The notes under the pieces were generated by a model. The model did no database searches and was not told where the DNA came from. It saw nothing but the letters and a program-made list of their open reading frames with translations. 64,000 bases of DNA, from assembly GCA_002127295.1 (NCBI GenBank), contig NFUV01000002.1, forward strand, positions 1,238,618 to 1,302,617, in the 5' to 3' direction. This document shows, piece by piece, positions 45,781-54,526 of the stretch. The first letter of the stretch is position 1. Each line of letters begins with the position of its first letter. A program made the translations under genes and the position numbers. This DNA comes from Chitinophagaceae bacterium IBVUCB2 (GTDB lineage Bacteria > Bacteroidota > Bacteroidia > Chitinophagales > Chitinophagaceae).

Positions 45781-46173
45781 ATGAAATATATTTTTTGTTC
45801 ACTACTATTCATATTAAGCACATTGCTTTCGTTTTCTCAAACGACTACTGTTACTTGTAGCGAATTTAAAACCGGAGATTTTGCTTACCTGGATTCAAGC
45901 ACTAATATTATTTGGCGCATCAAGCGAACAGCCAAACATCAAACAGAGAAGAATGATAAAGAAGGTATCGTAATTAAAAAAAAGATCAAATGGCTGTCGC
46001 CTTGTGAATACCAATTGACACAAACCTGGACCAACAGTAAACAACTTAGAAAAGGTAATTTTAAATCTTTAACCTATACAATTATTTCTACTGCCGGTGA
46101 TTCCTACCGGTATAGTTGTAAGTGTAGCGACGGCAGAAAAATAGCAGGGACAGTAGTAAAAATGCCGGGATAA
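45781..46173 (+). CDS. Small exported hypothetical protein
   Basis: The 130-residue protein has a signal peptide (MKYIFCSLLFILSTLLSFSQ) and a small beta-rich domain with FKTGDFAYLDSSTNIIWRIK, three Cys residues (C26, and two in YSCKCSDG) and a Lys-rich middle. It starts 10 bases after hutI and is probably in its transcript. The function is unknown. Confidence 0.6.
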   Translation: MKYIFCSLLFILSTLLSFSQTTTVTCSEFKTGDFAYLDSSTNIIWRIKRTAKHQTEKNDKEGIVIKKKIKWLSPCEYQLTQTWTNSKQLRKGNFKSLTYTIISTAGDSYRYSCKCSDGRKIAGTVVKMPG

Positions 46174-46253
46174 GCCGGAGTCATTCTTCATTTATCTATA
46201 AAATAATAGTCTTCTAATCAGGTAAACGGGATACATGTTGTATTTTCGGAGCG

Positions 46254-48296
46254 ATGGCATTATTTCGATTAAAGAAGAAAAAACCAGGCTTTTTTGAGCT
46301 ACTCATTGAGAAAAATGTGGTGTTGCCTGCACATGACCGGCAAAGGGGTTTAGAATTCCTTATTTCCCTTTTTTCTGAGATACGGCCTGCCCAGGGTAAA
46401 CTCAAAAAAAATGCAGAGAAAAATCTTCTCCAGGTTACGGAGCTGATGAAAGAATACAAGGTAGTATTGGTAAATACGCAACATGCTTTGATTGCGCAAT
46501 TACTCAGTACTGATCTTACCGCCGCTATTACAGAAAGTGGCATTCCACTGGCAAGAGGATTTTGGCAGGAATTATCTAATCGTCTTAAACATAAGCTGCT
46601 TCCAACACTACAGGATGAAAATGATTTCTTATACGTTATCAATAATGTTTTTTTCAAGAAAAGCGATTATATCTGGGTAGAGGCAATTCCCCGCCAAGCC
46701 TGGGTTGATTTTTTTGAAGCCATTGGTTTTAGTTTTAGTCCAAGGCACAATTCTTTAAAAAAGGAATTGATACAGGCTTTAAAAATCCTTTCTTTCCAGG
46801 TGGCACAGTTGGGATTGGAAAAAGAAGTGTTAAGTTATTTGCCAGATGATGAGCAATATAAAGACACTTCGTTTGTGCTGCAAAACTATAAGGTACATGA
46901 AGTAGAAAAACAACTCCTGGATAATGACAGCAATACCGCACTTGCCACAGCCGCATTCGAGTTAAAAAAAAGTATTGATGATTGTTATGAATTGATAGAT
47001 CATATCCGTGAAAGTCACTCTGAAAAAGGAGCCAGTATTCAGCAAACTTATTTGTTATTGATACTGACCAACCGGTTAGAAAGAATGCAACTGGTGCTGG
47101 ATGTGCTGGATGCGGATAATAAATTTGATACTGGTCGTTTTGTAGATGTGTTCCGTTTGTTGTTAAGAAATGAAAAAAGAAAAAATAGTATCCGTGAATT
47201 TTTATCTCAGGGGGTTGGTTACCTGGCATACCAGATAGCAGAGCATAAGGGCTCAAAGGGAAACATGTATATCACCAGCACCCGCAAAGATTATTATTTA
47301 ATGATCTTGAGTGCTATGTGGGGAGGATTGATAATATGCTTTGTAGCGATTTTTAAAAATCTGTTAGGCAAATTAAAATTAGCTCCTTTTCCGCAAGGCC
47401 TTTTATTCAGTGTTAATTATAGCATCGGGTTTATAATGATAGAGAATACCGGATCAACACTGGCTACAAAGCAACCGGCCTTTACAGCCAGTGCGGTTGC
47501 CAGCTCTCTCGATACAAAAAAGCACAGTGAACCGGATTTAGATAACCTTGCTGTAACTATTGCTAAAGTTTCCCGTAGCCAGATTGCCTCTTTCTTTGGT
47601 AATCTTATTATCGTTTTCCCTATTACATTTTTAATGGCAATGGGTTATGATATGTTGTTCCATCAAAAAATAGCAGAAGGGAATGCAGCCCTGAAATTGC
47701 TGATAGACCAACATCCATGGAGAAGTCTTTCTTTATTATATGCCTGTTTCACTGGGTTCTTTTTATTTGCCAGTGGTATCATTGCGGGTTATTGGCAAAA
47801 CAAAATTCGTTACGGGCAGATCAAAGACCGCTTAAAAGAGCATCCGGCATTAAAATTTTCTATGTCGCCCAAAAGATTAAATAAACTGGCAGGTTGGGTC
47901 GAAAGAAATTTTGGTGCGTTAATGGGAAATATTTCATTGGGATTTTTTCTTGGCTTTGCAGGTATACTCGGTAAGATATTAGGTCTTCCTTTTGATATCC
48001 GTCATATCACCATCTCTGCGGGTAATTCTGCTATAGGTGTGTATGGATTAGGCATAGAAAATATTCCACCTTACTTTTTACTGGCTGTTTTGGGTGGCGT
48101 ACTATGTATCGGATTCCTTAATTTCCTCACCAGTTTTTCATTAGCATTTTTAGTAGCTGTCAAATCAAGAGGCATACGCTTTGCACAATATCCCCGTTTC
48201 TTTAGAATACTGGGACGGTATTTTCTCAGACATCCAAGAGAGTTTGTATTACCTTCTAAAAAAGTAGTGGAGCCAGTGTATAAATCGTTAGGATAA
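46254..48296 (+). CDS. SpecificRecomb-family integral membrane protein
   Basis: The 680-residue protein matches the Pfam SpecificRecomb family, often labelled site-specific recombinase. The first ~340 residues are helical and soluble. They lead into at least five transmembrane segments (YYLMILSAMWGGLIICFVAI; LLFSVNYSIGFIMI; FFGNLIIVFPITFLMAMGY; LLYACFTGFFLFASGII; YFLLAVLGGVLCIGFLNFL). No recombinase catalytic motif is visible, so the name should not be taken as function. ATG 46254 gives a basic start (MALFRLKKKKPGFF). Confidence 0.8.
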   Translation: MALFRLKKKKPGFFELLIEKNVVLPAHDRQRGLEFLISLFSEIRPAQGKLKKNAEKNLLQVTELMKEYKVVLVNTQHALIAQLLSTDLTAAITESGIPLARGFWQELSNRLKHKLLPTLQDENDFLYVINNVFFKKSDYIWVEAIPRQAWVDFFEAIGFSFSPRHNSLKKELIQALKILSFQVAQLGLEKEVLSYLPDDEQYKDTSFVLQNYKVHEVEKQLLDNDSNTALATAAFELKKSIDDCYELIDHIRESHSEKGASIQQTYLLLILTNRLERMQLVLDVLDADNKFDTGRFVDVFRLLLRNEKRKNSIREFLSQGVGYLAYQIAEHKGSKGNMYITSTRKDYYLMILSAMWGGLIICFVAIFKNLLGKLKLAPFPQGLLFSVNYSIGFIMIENTGSTLATKQPAFTASAVASSLDTKKHSEPDLDNLAVTIAKVSRSQIASFFGNLIIVFPITFLMAMGYDMLFHQKIAEGNAALKLLIDQHPWRSLSLLYACFTGFFLFASGIIAGYWQNKIRYGQIKDRLKEHPALKFSMSPKRLNKLAGWVERNFGALMGNISLGFFLGFAGILGKILGLPFDIRHITISAGNSAIGVYGLGIENIPPYFLLAVLGGVLCIGFLNFLTSFSLAFLVAVKSRGIRFAQYPRFFRILGRYFLRHPREFVLPSKKVVEPVYKSLG

Positions 48297-48346
48297 TTTT
48301 TTACTGCATTGATGTACTTGAGTAAGAATACATTCAAAAAGACAAA

Positions 48347-50320
48347 TTATAAATCCATTTTTTCAGTAAGACGTTTAAACCGCTGGTCGGTTCTCAATTC
48401 ATTCATCATTGGATAACGAACACAGAATATCATACCGAGACAGGCTATACCTACCCGGCTTTCATAGGTTTTATTCAAATGGTAAAATGCATTGTCATAA
48501 TCTTTAAGACCTGCATAGATAAAGGCAAGGTCCATATGCAATGGAATGCCGGGCTCTTTCTTTTGCCTTTCATTTAAAGTTTCGATGATGGCCATTGTCT
48601 TATCGGTATAACCGGCCATAGCATATGCATGTCCGAGAGTGCTAAGACCTTTTTGTGGGTTGCCTACAAGCTGGTGATATAGTTCACTGAAATGTATAGC
48701 TTTTTCATAATCACCCATGGCCAGGTATAGCATTCCTTTTCCTTCAAATGCTCTTCTAAATGTAGGATCCAGTTCAATAACCTTATCATATTGCCGGAGT
48801 GCATCATCAAATCTCCCGGCAAATGAATACGCATCTGCCAGGTTAGTTAGAAGAGGTAATGAAAGGGGATCAAGCAACAAAGCCTGCTCCATTTTTTCAA
48901 TGGCTTTTGTAAATTCTCCTTTTGCAATAAGCAGCCAGCCATGTATCTGGTTAATAAAAGCAGAATTGAGGTTTAGTTCCATTGCTTTTTGTAAGGAAAG
49001 AGCAGTGCCCTCAAAATCCCAGTGATGAAAAAAAGAAATTGCTGCCAGCGAAAGATGAGCATTAGCATGATTGGAATCTATGCTGATAGCTTTAAGTGTA
49101 TGATCTTTAGCCCGGGCAAATGCTTCAGTCGGCTCCATTAACCCTGCTGAACCCATGTAAGAGTAACAATAAGATAGGGCACAATAAGGATCTGCAAACT
49201 GCGGATCAAGTTGAATGGCCGAATTAAAATCCTGAATAGCAATTCTTATTTCTTCCGGTTTTGATTTATTCCAGTGGTAAAGACCTTTCAGGTATAAATT
49301 ATAAGCATCAATATTTCCTGTGGCAGGTTTTATGATAGGGTCATGATTTGTAACCGGGGCAAAATTTTCTTTCAGCCTGTTTAATATCTTCAGCGATATC
49401 TCATCCTGTATCTCGAATATATCTTCGAGGTTACTGTCAAAAACCTCTGACCAGATGTGATACCCGTCCGCTGTATTGATAAGTTGGGCGGTAATCCTTA
49501 CCCTTTTACCTGATTTTCTTACACTGCCTTCTAATACAGCCGATACTCCCAGCTTCATTCCAATCTGCCTTACATCATCCTGTTTTCCTTTGAAAGAGAA
49601 AGAAGATGTTCGTGATGTTACCCTTATCCCATCCACTCTTGTCAGGGCATTTAATATTTCTTCGGAAATACCATCACTGAAATATTCATTTTCAGGATCA
49701 TTGCTCATATTGACAAAAGGAAGAACTGCTATCGTTTTTTCCGAACCTGTCTTTGCATCCATTTGTACAGCAGTGGGTATTACAAGATTCTCGCTGGCTA
49801 TGGCATATACATCCACCTGTCGGTTCACATTTTTAAGAGCAAATTTTCCCATGGATACCGTTCTGATATCTTTATGATTTCTCACTTCATCATATACTTT
49901 ATCAGAAATGAAAACAGAACCGGGTACAGCCAATGATTCAATACGGGATGCAAGATTTACACAGTCCCCATAAATTCCATCATTATCCAATACCACTTCG
50001 CCGGCATGGATGCCAATTCTTAATTGCACTTTTGGATCTTTCTGCAGTTCTTGTTGTATTTCAACGGCAGCTTTTACCGCATCAATAGCACTGTCAAAAA
50101 GGCTAAGGGTGCCATCCCCAAAGTATTGTATGATCTTTCCATTATAAGAAGGAATAAAATTTTCAAGAGCCAGTTTCTGGCGGTTGCGAAGTGTTTTTGC
50201 TTTGTGTTCATCTTCCTGCATCATGGCAGTGTAGCCAGTCATATCTGCAAAAAGGATGGCCGCTAATTGACGCACTTGTGGATTACTATCATCCTGCTGG
50301 TATGATTGAATTTTATTCAT
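48347..50320 (-). CDS. Adenylate cyclase with TolB-like and TPR domains
   Basis: The 657-residue protein has a class III nucleotidyl cyclase domain (1-190). Metal-binding Asp are D26 (FADMTGY) and D69 (YFGDG), base-specificity K62 and D119, transition-state N122 and R126 (GDCVNLASRIE). All key residues for ATP are present, so cAMP formation is likely. A TolB-like N-terminal-type domain follows (TIAVLPFVNMSNDPENEYF ... GYHIWSEVFD, about 195-315), then TPR repeats to the end. No signal peptide or membrane helix is seen. The gene is divergent from ftcD. Confidence 0.93.
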   Translation of the reverse strand: MNKIQSYQQDDSNPQVRQLAAILFADMTGYTAMMQEDEHKAKTLRNRQKLALENFIPSYNGKIIQYFGDGTLSLFDSAIDAVKAAVEIQQELQKDPKVQLRIGIHAGEVVLDNDGIYGDCVNLASRIESLAVPGSVFISDKVYDEVRNHKDIRTVSMGKFALKNVNRQVDVYAIASENLVIPTAVQMDAKTGSEKTIAVLPFVNMSNDPENEYFSDGISEEILNALTRVDGIRVTSRTSSFSFKGKQDDVRQIGMKLGVSAVLEGSVRKSGKRVRITAQLINTADGYHIWSEVFDSNLEDIFEIQDEISLKILNRLKENFAPVTNHDPIIKPATGNIDAYNLYLKGLYHWNKSKPEEIRIAIQDFNSAIQLDPQFADPYCALSYCYSYMGSAGLMEPTEAFARAKDHTLKAISIDSNHANAHLSLAAISFFHHWDFEGTALSLQKAMELNLNSAFINQIHGWLLIAKGEFTKAIEKMEQALLLDPLSLPLLTNLADAYSFAGRFDDALRQYDKVIELDPTFRRAFEGKGMLYLAMGDYEKAIHFSELYHQLVGNPQKGLSTLGHAYAMAGYTDKTMAIIETLNERQKKEPGIPLHMDLAFIYAGLKDYDNAFYHLNKTYESRVGIACLGMIFCVRYPMMNELRTDQRFKRLTEKMDL

Positions 50321-50387
50321 GGTAGGTTAAGGTGGGCCAAAGGTAAAAAAATAGCCGAGAACAGGGATACCGGTTAAAAGCTGGTAT

Positions 50388-50411
50388 GGCCGGTTATTAA
50401 TTTTAACGGCC
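50388..50411. repeat. Small GC-rich hairpin in divergent spacer
   Basis: GGCC and GTTA (50388-50396) pair with TAAC and GGCC (50404-50411) with one bulge. A second CCGGTTA stands just upstream at 50370-50376. The element lies between the adenylate cyclase and ftcD genes and could be an operator or the stem of the leader. No promoter match is exact here. Confidence 0.3.
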
Positions 50412-50504
50412 TGTTCACTCGATGCGGCAGTTGACAGTTTCTGTTGCTTTTCTCTGGTATTTATATAGCTACAAACAATATCTTAGTACCCAAATTTCAG
50501 CAAT

Positions 50505-52160
50505 ATGCAGCCCATAATTGAATGTGTACCAAATTTTAGCGAAGGGAATGATCTGAATATCATCAAACAAATTACTGACCAGATAGAAATGGTAGAGGGT
50601 GTTCGTTTGCTGAATGTGGACCCCGGGAAAGCAACGAACAGAACCGTGGTGACTTTTGTGGGAAACCCTGAAGCAGTAATAGAAGCTGCATTCCTCGCTA
50701 TTAAAAAAGCCGGCGAATTGATAGATATGAGCAAACATAAAGGCGAGCATCCAAGAATGGGTGCTACGGATGTTTGCCCGTTAATACCCATTGCCAATAT
50801 CAGCATGGAAGAAACAGCAGCCTTTGCACAACAATTGGCCAAAAGAGTAGGGGAAGAATTAGCCCTACCTGTCTACTTATATGAAGCCGCACAACAGAAC
50901 ACAGCAAGAAATAATTTATCTGTTATAAGAGCCGGAGAATACGAAGGCTTCTTTAAAAAAATAAAATTACCGGAATGGCAACCGGATTTTGGACCGGCTG
51001 CATTTGATGCAAAAAGGGGAGGGACAGTTATAGGTGCAAGAGATTTCCTGGTAGCCTATAATATTAATCTGAATACAACATCTACAAGAAGAGCCAACGC
51101 CATTGCATTTGATGTAAGAGAAGCAGGAAGGAAAACTAGAAATGAACAAGGGGTAGAAGTTGTTGAGCCGGGCACTTTAAAATCAGTAAAAGCCATTGGC
51201 TGGTTTATTGAGGAATATGGAATAGCACAAATTTCTATGAACCTTACAAATATTAATGTAACACCTGTTCATATTGCATTTGATGAAGTGTGTAAAAAAG
51301 CAGATGCAAGAGGAATAAGAGTAACAGGGAGTGAATTGGTAGGTCTTGTTCCGTTGAATTCTTTAGTGGAAGCAGGAAAATATTTTTTAAAAAAACAAAA
51401 ACGTTCCACCGGTGTTTCAGAAAAGGAATTGATAAAGATTGCGGTGAAGTCAATGGGGCTGGATGAGCTTGGACCTTTTAAACCGGAAGAAAGAATTATT
51501 GAATACATGCTGTACAATAAAGCGGATAGTAAACTGGTAAGTATGCCACTTACTGATTTCGCTGATGAAACGGCAAGTGAAAGTCCGGCACCGGGTGGTG
51601 GTTCTATTGCGGCTTATGTTGGAGCATTAGGTGTATCGCTGGCAACAATGGTCGCAAATCTTTCTTCTCATAAAAAAGGATGGGATGACCGATGGGAAGA
51701 GTTTAGCACCTGGGCTGATGTGGGAGAAAAATATAAAAATGAATTAGTGAAACTGGTGGATGCAGATACAAAAGCATTTAACCTCATAATGACGGCTTTT
51801 GGCTTGCCAAAATCAACCGAAGAAGAAAAAGCAGCCAGGAAAAAGGCCATCCAGGAAGCCACAAAATTTGCAATTGAGATACCTTTTAAAGTAATGCAGG
51901 CAGCCTTTGCCAGTATGGATATTATAAAGGCGATGGCGGAAATAGGCAATCCCAATTCCGTATCAGATGCAGGTGTAGGTGCTTTATGTGTCCGCAGTGC
52001 CGTGATGGGAGCTTTTATGAATGTGAGAATTAATGCTGCTGTCTATGAGGATAAGAATTTTGTGGATGAAATTATTGCGAAAGGAAGGGAGATTGAGAAT
52101 AAAACTTTAGCTTTAGAAACAGCAATTTTGAAAGTGGTGAATGATAAGATCGGGGTGTAA
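50505..52160 (+). CDS. ftcD: Bifunctional glutamate formimidoyltransferase / formimidoyltetrahydrofolate cyclodeaminase
   Basis: The 551-residue protein joins two enzymes. Residues 1-325 are formimidoyltransferase (IIECVPNFSEGND; catalytic His in GEHPRMGATD; FGPAAFDAKRGGTVIGARDF). Residues 345-551 are cyclodeaminase (ASESPAPGGGSIAAYVGALG; GIPNSVSDAG-like NPNSVSDAGVGAL). It moves the formimino group from formimidoylglutamate to tetrahydrofolate and releases ammonia, as the fused animal FTCD does. hutG starts 29 bases after its stop. Confidence 0.95.
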   Translation: MQPIIECVPNFSEGNDLNIIKQITDQIEMVEGVRLLNVDPGKATNRTVVTFVGNPEAVIEAAFLAIKKAGELIDMSKHKGEHPRMGATDVCPLIPIANISMEETAAFAQQLAKRVGEELALPVYLYEAAQQNTARNNLSVIRAGEYEGFFKKIKLPEWQPDFGPAAFDAKRGGTVIGARDFLVAYNINLNTTSTRRANAIAFDVREAGRKTRNEQGVEVVEPGTLKSVKAIGWFIEEYGIAQISMNLTNINVTPVHIAFDEVCKKADARGIRVTGSELVGLVPLNSLVEAGKYFLKKQKRSTGVSEKELIKIAVKSMGLDELGPFKPEERIIEYMLYNKADSKLVSMPLTDFADETASESPAPGGGSIAAYVGALGVSLATMVANLSSHKKGWDDRWEEFSTWADVGEKYKNELVKLVDADTKAFNLIMTAFGLPKSTEEEKAARKKAIQEATKFAIEIPFKVMQAAFASMDIIKAMAEIGNPNSVSDAGVGALCVRSAVMGAFMNVRINAAVYEDKNFVDEIIAKGREIENKTLALETAILKVVNDKIGV

Positions 52161-52163
52161 AAA

Positions 52164-52171
52164 TACTTTTG
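52164..52171 (+). promoter_or_regulatory. Promoter -7 box TACTTTTG
   Basis: An exact TAnnTTTG match between ftcD and hutG that ends 18 bases before the hutG ATG. It would allow hutG to be made without ftcD. Confidence 0.45.
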
Positions 52172-52189
52172 CTTAACAAAAAAATAGTA

Positions 52190-53290
52190 ATGGAAAACGT
52201 AGAAACAAAACCAGCAATTAGTGAAGTAAAATCTCCTGTAATGCGGCACTTAAAAATGTATAGCAAGCAGGATGTACTGTCATTAACTAAAATCCGCAGG
52301 TTTGAAACAAAATTGGGTGAAAGGTTACAGGTATTAAATAATTCAGCCGATATAGAAAAGTCAATTGCTGCTTCATCAGCAAAGTACGTATTGTTTGGTG
52401 TACCGGAAGATTTAGGAGCCAAAGGAAACTATGGCATTGGCGGAGCTGATACTTTATGGATTCCTTTCTTACAAAGTTTATTGAATATCCAAAGCAACGA
52501 TTTTTTTGATGGGGGTGAGATATTATTGGTCGGCCATTTTGATTTTGGCGATATGCAATACCTTATTGATACAACTGCAAGAGGCGAAGAAGAAAAAATT
52601 GAAGCCTACCGTCATGCAGTAATTGCTATTGATGATGAAGTAGAACATTTAGCGAAGATTATAACGGAAGCAAAAAAAATCCCAATAGTTATAGGAGGTG
52701 GTCACAACAATACATATCCATTAATAAAAGGTGCAGCAAAGGGGTGGCATAAGGCCGGTGTATTACCATTGGCGCAAATTAATTGCATCAACTTAGATGC
52801 ACATGCTGATTATCGTCCATTGGAAGGCAGACATAGTGGCAATGCATTCCGCTATGCGGAAGAAGATGGCTACTTACAAAAATATTGTGTGGTAGGATTG
52901 CATGAAAACTACTTACCACAAAACGTTTGGATCGATATGGTAAACAATCCATTTATTGACTGCATCACCTTTGAAGATATTTTTGTACATGAGAAAAGAA
53001 CATTTATGCAGGCCGTTTCTCATGCCACTGGATTTACTGAAGATACACTGACCGGTATCGACCTTGACCTCGATGCTATCCAAAATACGTTGAGCAGCGC
53101 AATGACCCCGGTAGGAATATCGCCCATGCATGCAAGGCAATATATTTCTTTTGCAGCAGCAGATAGTAAGCCTGCCTACCTGCATATCTGCGAGGGGGCT
53201 ACCAGGTTGGCAGATGGCAGAACAGATGCTACCAGTGGAAAATTAATCAGTTACCTGGTTAGTGATTTTATAAAAGGAATGGCATTATAA
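52190..53290 (+). CDS. hutG: Formimidoylglutamase (arginase family)
   Basis: The 366-residue protein has the arginase/ureohydrolase Mn2+ ligands: VIGGGHNNTYPL, NLDAHADYRPLEGRHSGN and GIDLDLDAIQNT. The insert SKQDVLSLTKIRRFETKLGE at the N-terminus fits the hut-linked Bacteroidota form. It splits formimidoylglutamate into glutamate and formamide. The TTG at 52169 is open in frame, but the ATG at 52190 and the promoter position favour the later start. The reaction competes with that of FtcD directly upstream. Confidence 0.9.
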   Translation: MENVETKPAISEVKSPVMRHLKMYSKQDVLSLTKIRRFETKLGERLQVLNNSADIEKSIAASSAKYVLFGVPEDLGAKGNYGIGGADTLWIPFLQSLLNIQSNDFFDGGEILLVGHFDFGDMQYLIDTTARGEEEKIEAYRHAVIAIDDEVEHLAKIITEAKKIPIVIGGGHNNTYPLIKGAAKGWHKAGVLPLAQINCINLDAHADYRPLEGRHSGNAFRYAEEDGYLQKYCVVGLHENYLPQNVWIDMVNNPFIDCITFEDIFVHEKRTFMQAVSHATGFTEDTLTGIDLDLDAIQNTLSSAMTPVGISPMHARQYISFAAADSKPAYLHICEGATRLADGRTDATSGKLISYLVSDFIKGMAL

Positions 53291-53310
53291 TTTTAGCGGG
53301 TAGACTTATA

Positions 53311-53344
53311 AAAAAAATGCACTCATTTGAGTGCATTTTTTTTT
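53311..53344. terminator. Bidirectional intrinsic terminator
   Basis: TGCACTCA (53318-53325) and TGAGTGCA (53328-53335) form a perfect 8-bp stem, extended by a run of A on one side and T on the other. It serves both hutG and the converging SH3-domain gene. Confidence 0.9.
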
Positions 53345-53360
53345 ATTTATTTACAGAATC

Positions 53361-53786
53361 TTATGCTTCAACAGGTGTTAGATACTGCGTATAGCTATAG
53401 CCTTCTTCGCCATCATCAGTTTTGATAACCCACCATTGGTCATTTTCTTTTCTAACCAAAGTAACTATTTCATGACGGGCAGCTTTGCCAACTACTCCAT
53501 GTGTAGTGCCAGGCCCTTTACGAATATTAAGGTTAGAACTGTTGGTAGTTACTTTTAATTTAGCACCTTCTTGTACACCACTTACACTGTTGATGTTCAT
53601 CACCAGGTCACCAGAAGCATAGTCAGGATCAATTTTTTCATACAGATCCCATAATTGTTGCTTGGTAGTGCCATTGGCAGACCCATCTATATACAACACA
53701 CCATCTTGTTCTCTAACCAAAAGGTCTTGCGTACCTGCAGCAGTGGCTGCATCTACGATTTCTTTATATTTATCTTGTAATGCCAT
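53361..53786 (-). CDS. BON-like and SH3-domain protein
   Basis: The 141-residue protein begins without a signal peptide (MALQDKYKEIVDAATAAGTQ). Residues 20-70 resemble a BON-like fold (LYIDGSANGTTKQQLWDLYE). The C-terminal half is a bacterial SH3 domain (NSSNLNIRKGPGTTHGVVGK; WWVIKTDDGEEGYSYTQYL). The layout recalls BON-LysM proteins such as YgaU. A rare GGAGG Shine-Dalgarno sequence stands 9 bases before the ATG. It is the second gene of a pair with the BON lipoprotein. Confidence 0.75.
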   Translation of the reverse strand: MALQDKYKEIVDAATAAGTQDLLVREQDGVLYIDGSANGTTKQQLWDLYEKIDPDYASGDLVMNINSVSGVQEGAKLKVTTNSSNLNIRKGPGTTHGVVGKAARHEIVTLVRKENDQWWVIKTDDGEEGYSYTQYLTPVEA

Positions 53787-53808
53787 GATTTTTTTCCTCC
53801 GATTGATT

Positions 53809-54309
53809 TTAGTTGTTAGATAAACCAGTTACATCTACTTTTTTAGGGTTTAATGCCTGCAAGGCCATCATTAATTTCTGACGGTCAGCTTTTGCAATCT
53901 TACCGGTTACAGATATGATACCATCTTTTACAGTAGCACTCACACCAGGGAAAGCTTTTAATGCATCGTTTACAGCACTGGTTAATGGATCGTCAGCAGC
54001 AATAGTGGGTGGCGGAGGTGGAGCAGCAACAGTTAAATTGTTGACTACAGATTTTACACCTTTAACAGCCGCCGCCGTTTTTTCGCAAGATGCTTTACAC
54101 ATGTCATCTTTACATTCTCCGGAGATGGTAACAACACCATCTTTTACATCAACCATTGTTACTGTAGACATTGGTTCAGCTTTCAGTGCAGTTTCAACTG
54201 CTGCTTTAATGTCTGCATCACTTTGTTTCTTTTTACAGCTTGTAATGGTGGCGCCAAGCAGTGCTATGGAGCAAGCCAATAGCAGAATGCGGGGAAGTTT
54301 AAGTTTCAT
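53809..54309 (-). CDS. BON-domain lipoprotein
   Basis: The 166-residue protein has a lipobox at TITSC (Cys near residue 25) after MKLKLPRILLLACSIALLGA. It carries two BON domains: residues 33-95 (IKAAVETALKAEPMSTVTMV; GVVTISGECKD) and 107-165 (LTSAVNDALKAFPGVSATVK; GIISVTGKIAK). A proline stretch (APPPPPT) joins them. BON domains bind phospholipid membranes and protect the envelope in osmotic stress. It is transcribed with the BON/SH3 gene. Confidence 0.85.
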   Translation of the reverse strand: MKLKLPRILLLACSIALLGATITSCKKKQSDADIKAAVETALKAEPMSTVTMVDVKDGVVTISGECKDDMCKASCEKTAAAVKGVKSVVNNLTVAAPPPPPTIAADDPLTSAVNDALKAFPGVSATVKDGIISVTGKIAKADRQKLMMALQALNPKKVDVTGLSNN

Positions 54310-54526
54310 AATTTATTATTTAAGTAGTGAAAATTGCGAACAAGCGAATATAGAGTTTTAAGAAAGAAAATTGATTAATAATAATTTGTTTGCGGCACTA
54401 TTTATGTAGCACCAGAATCGAAAGAAAAAGTCGTACCAGATTTTTTGCTCATTCTAAATAATTGAATGCACAGAGTGTGCAGGCAACTCCCGTCATGCCT
54501 GTTAAATACCCTATTAAAACGCATAA

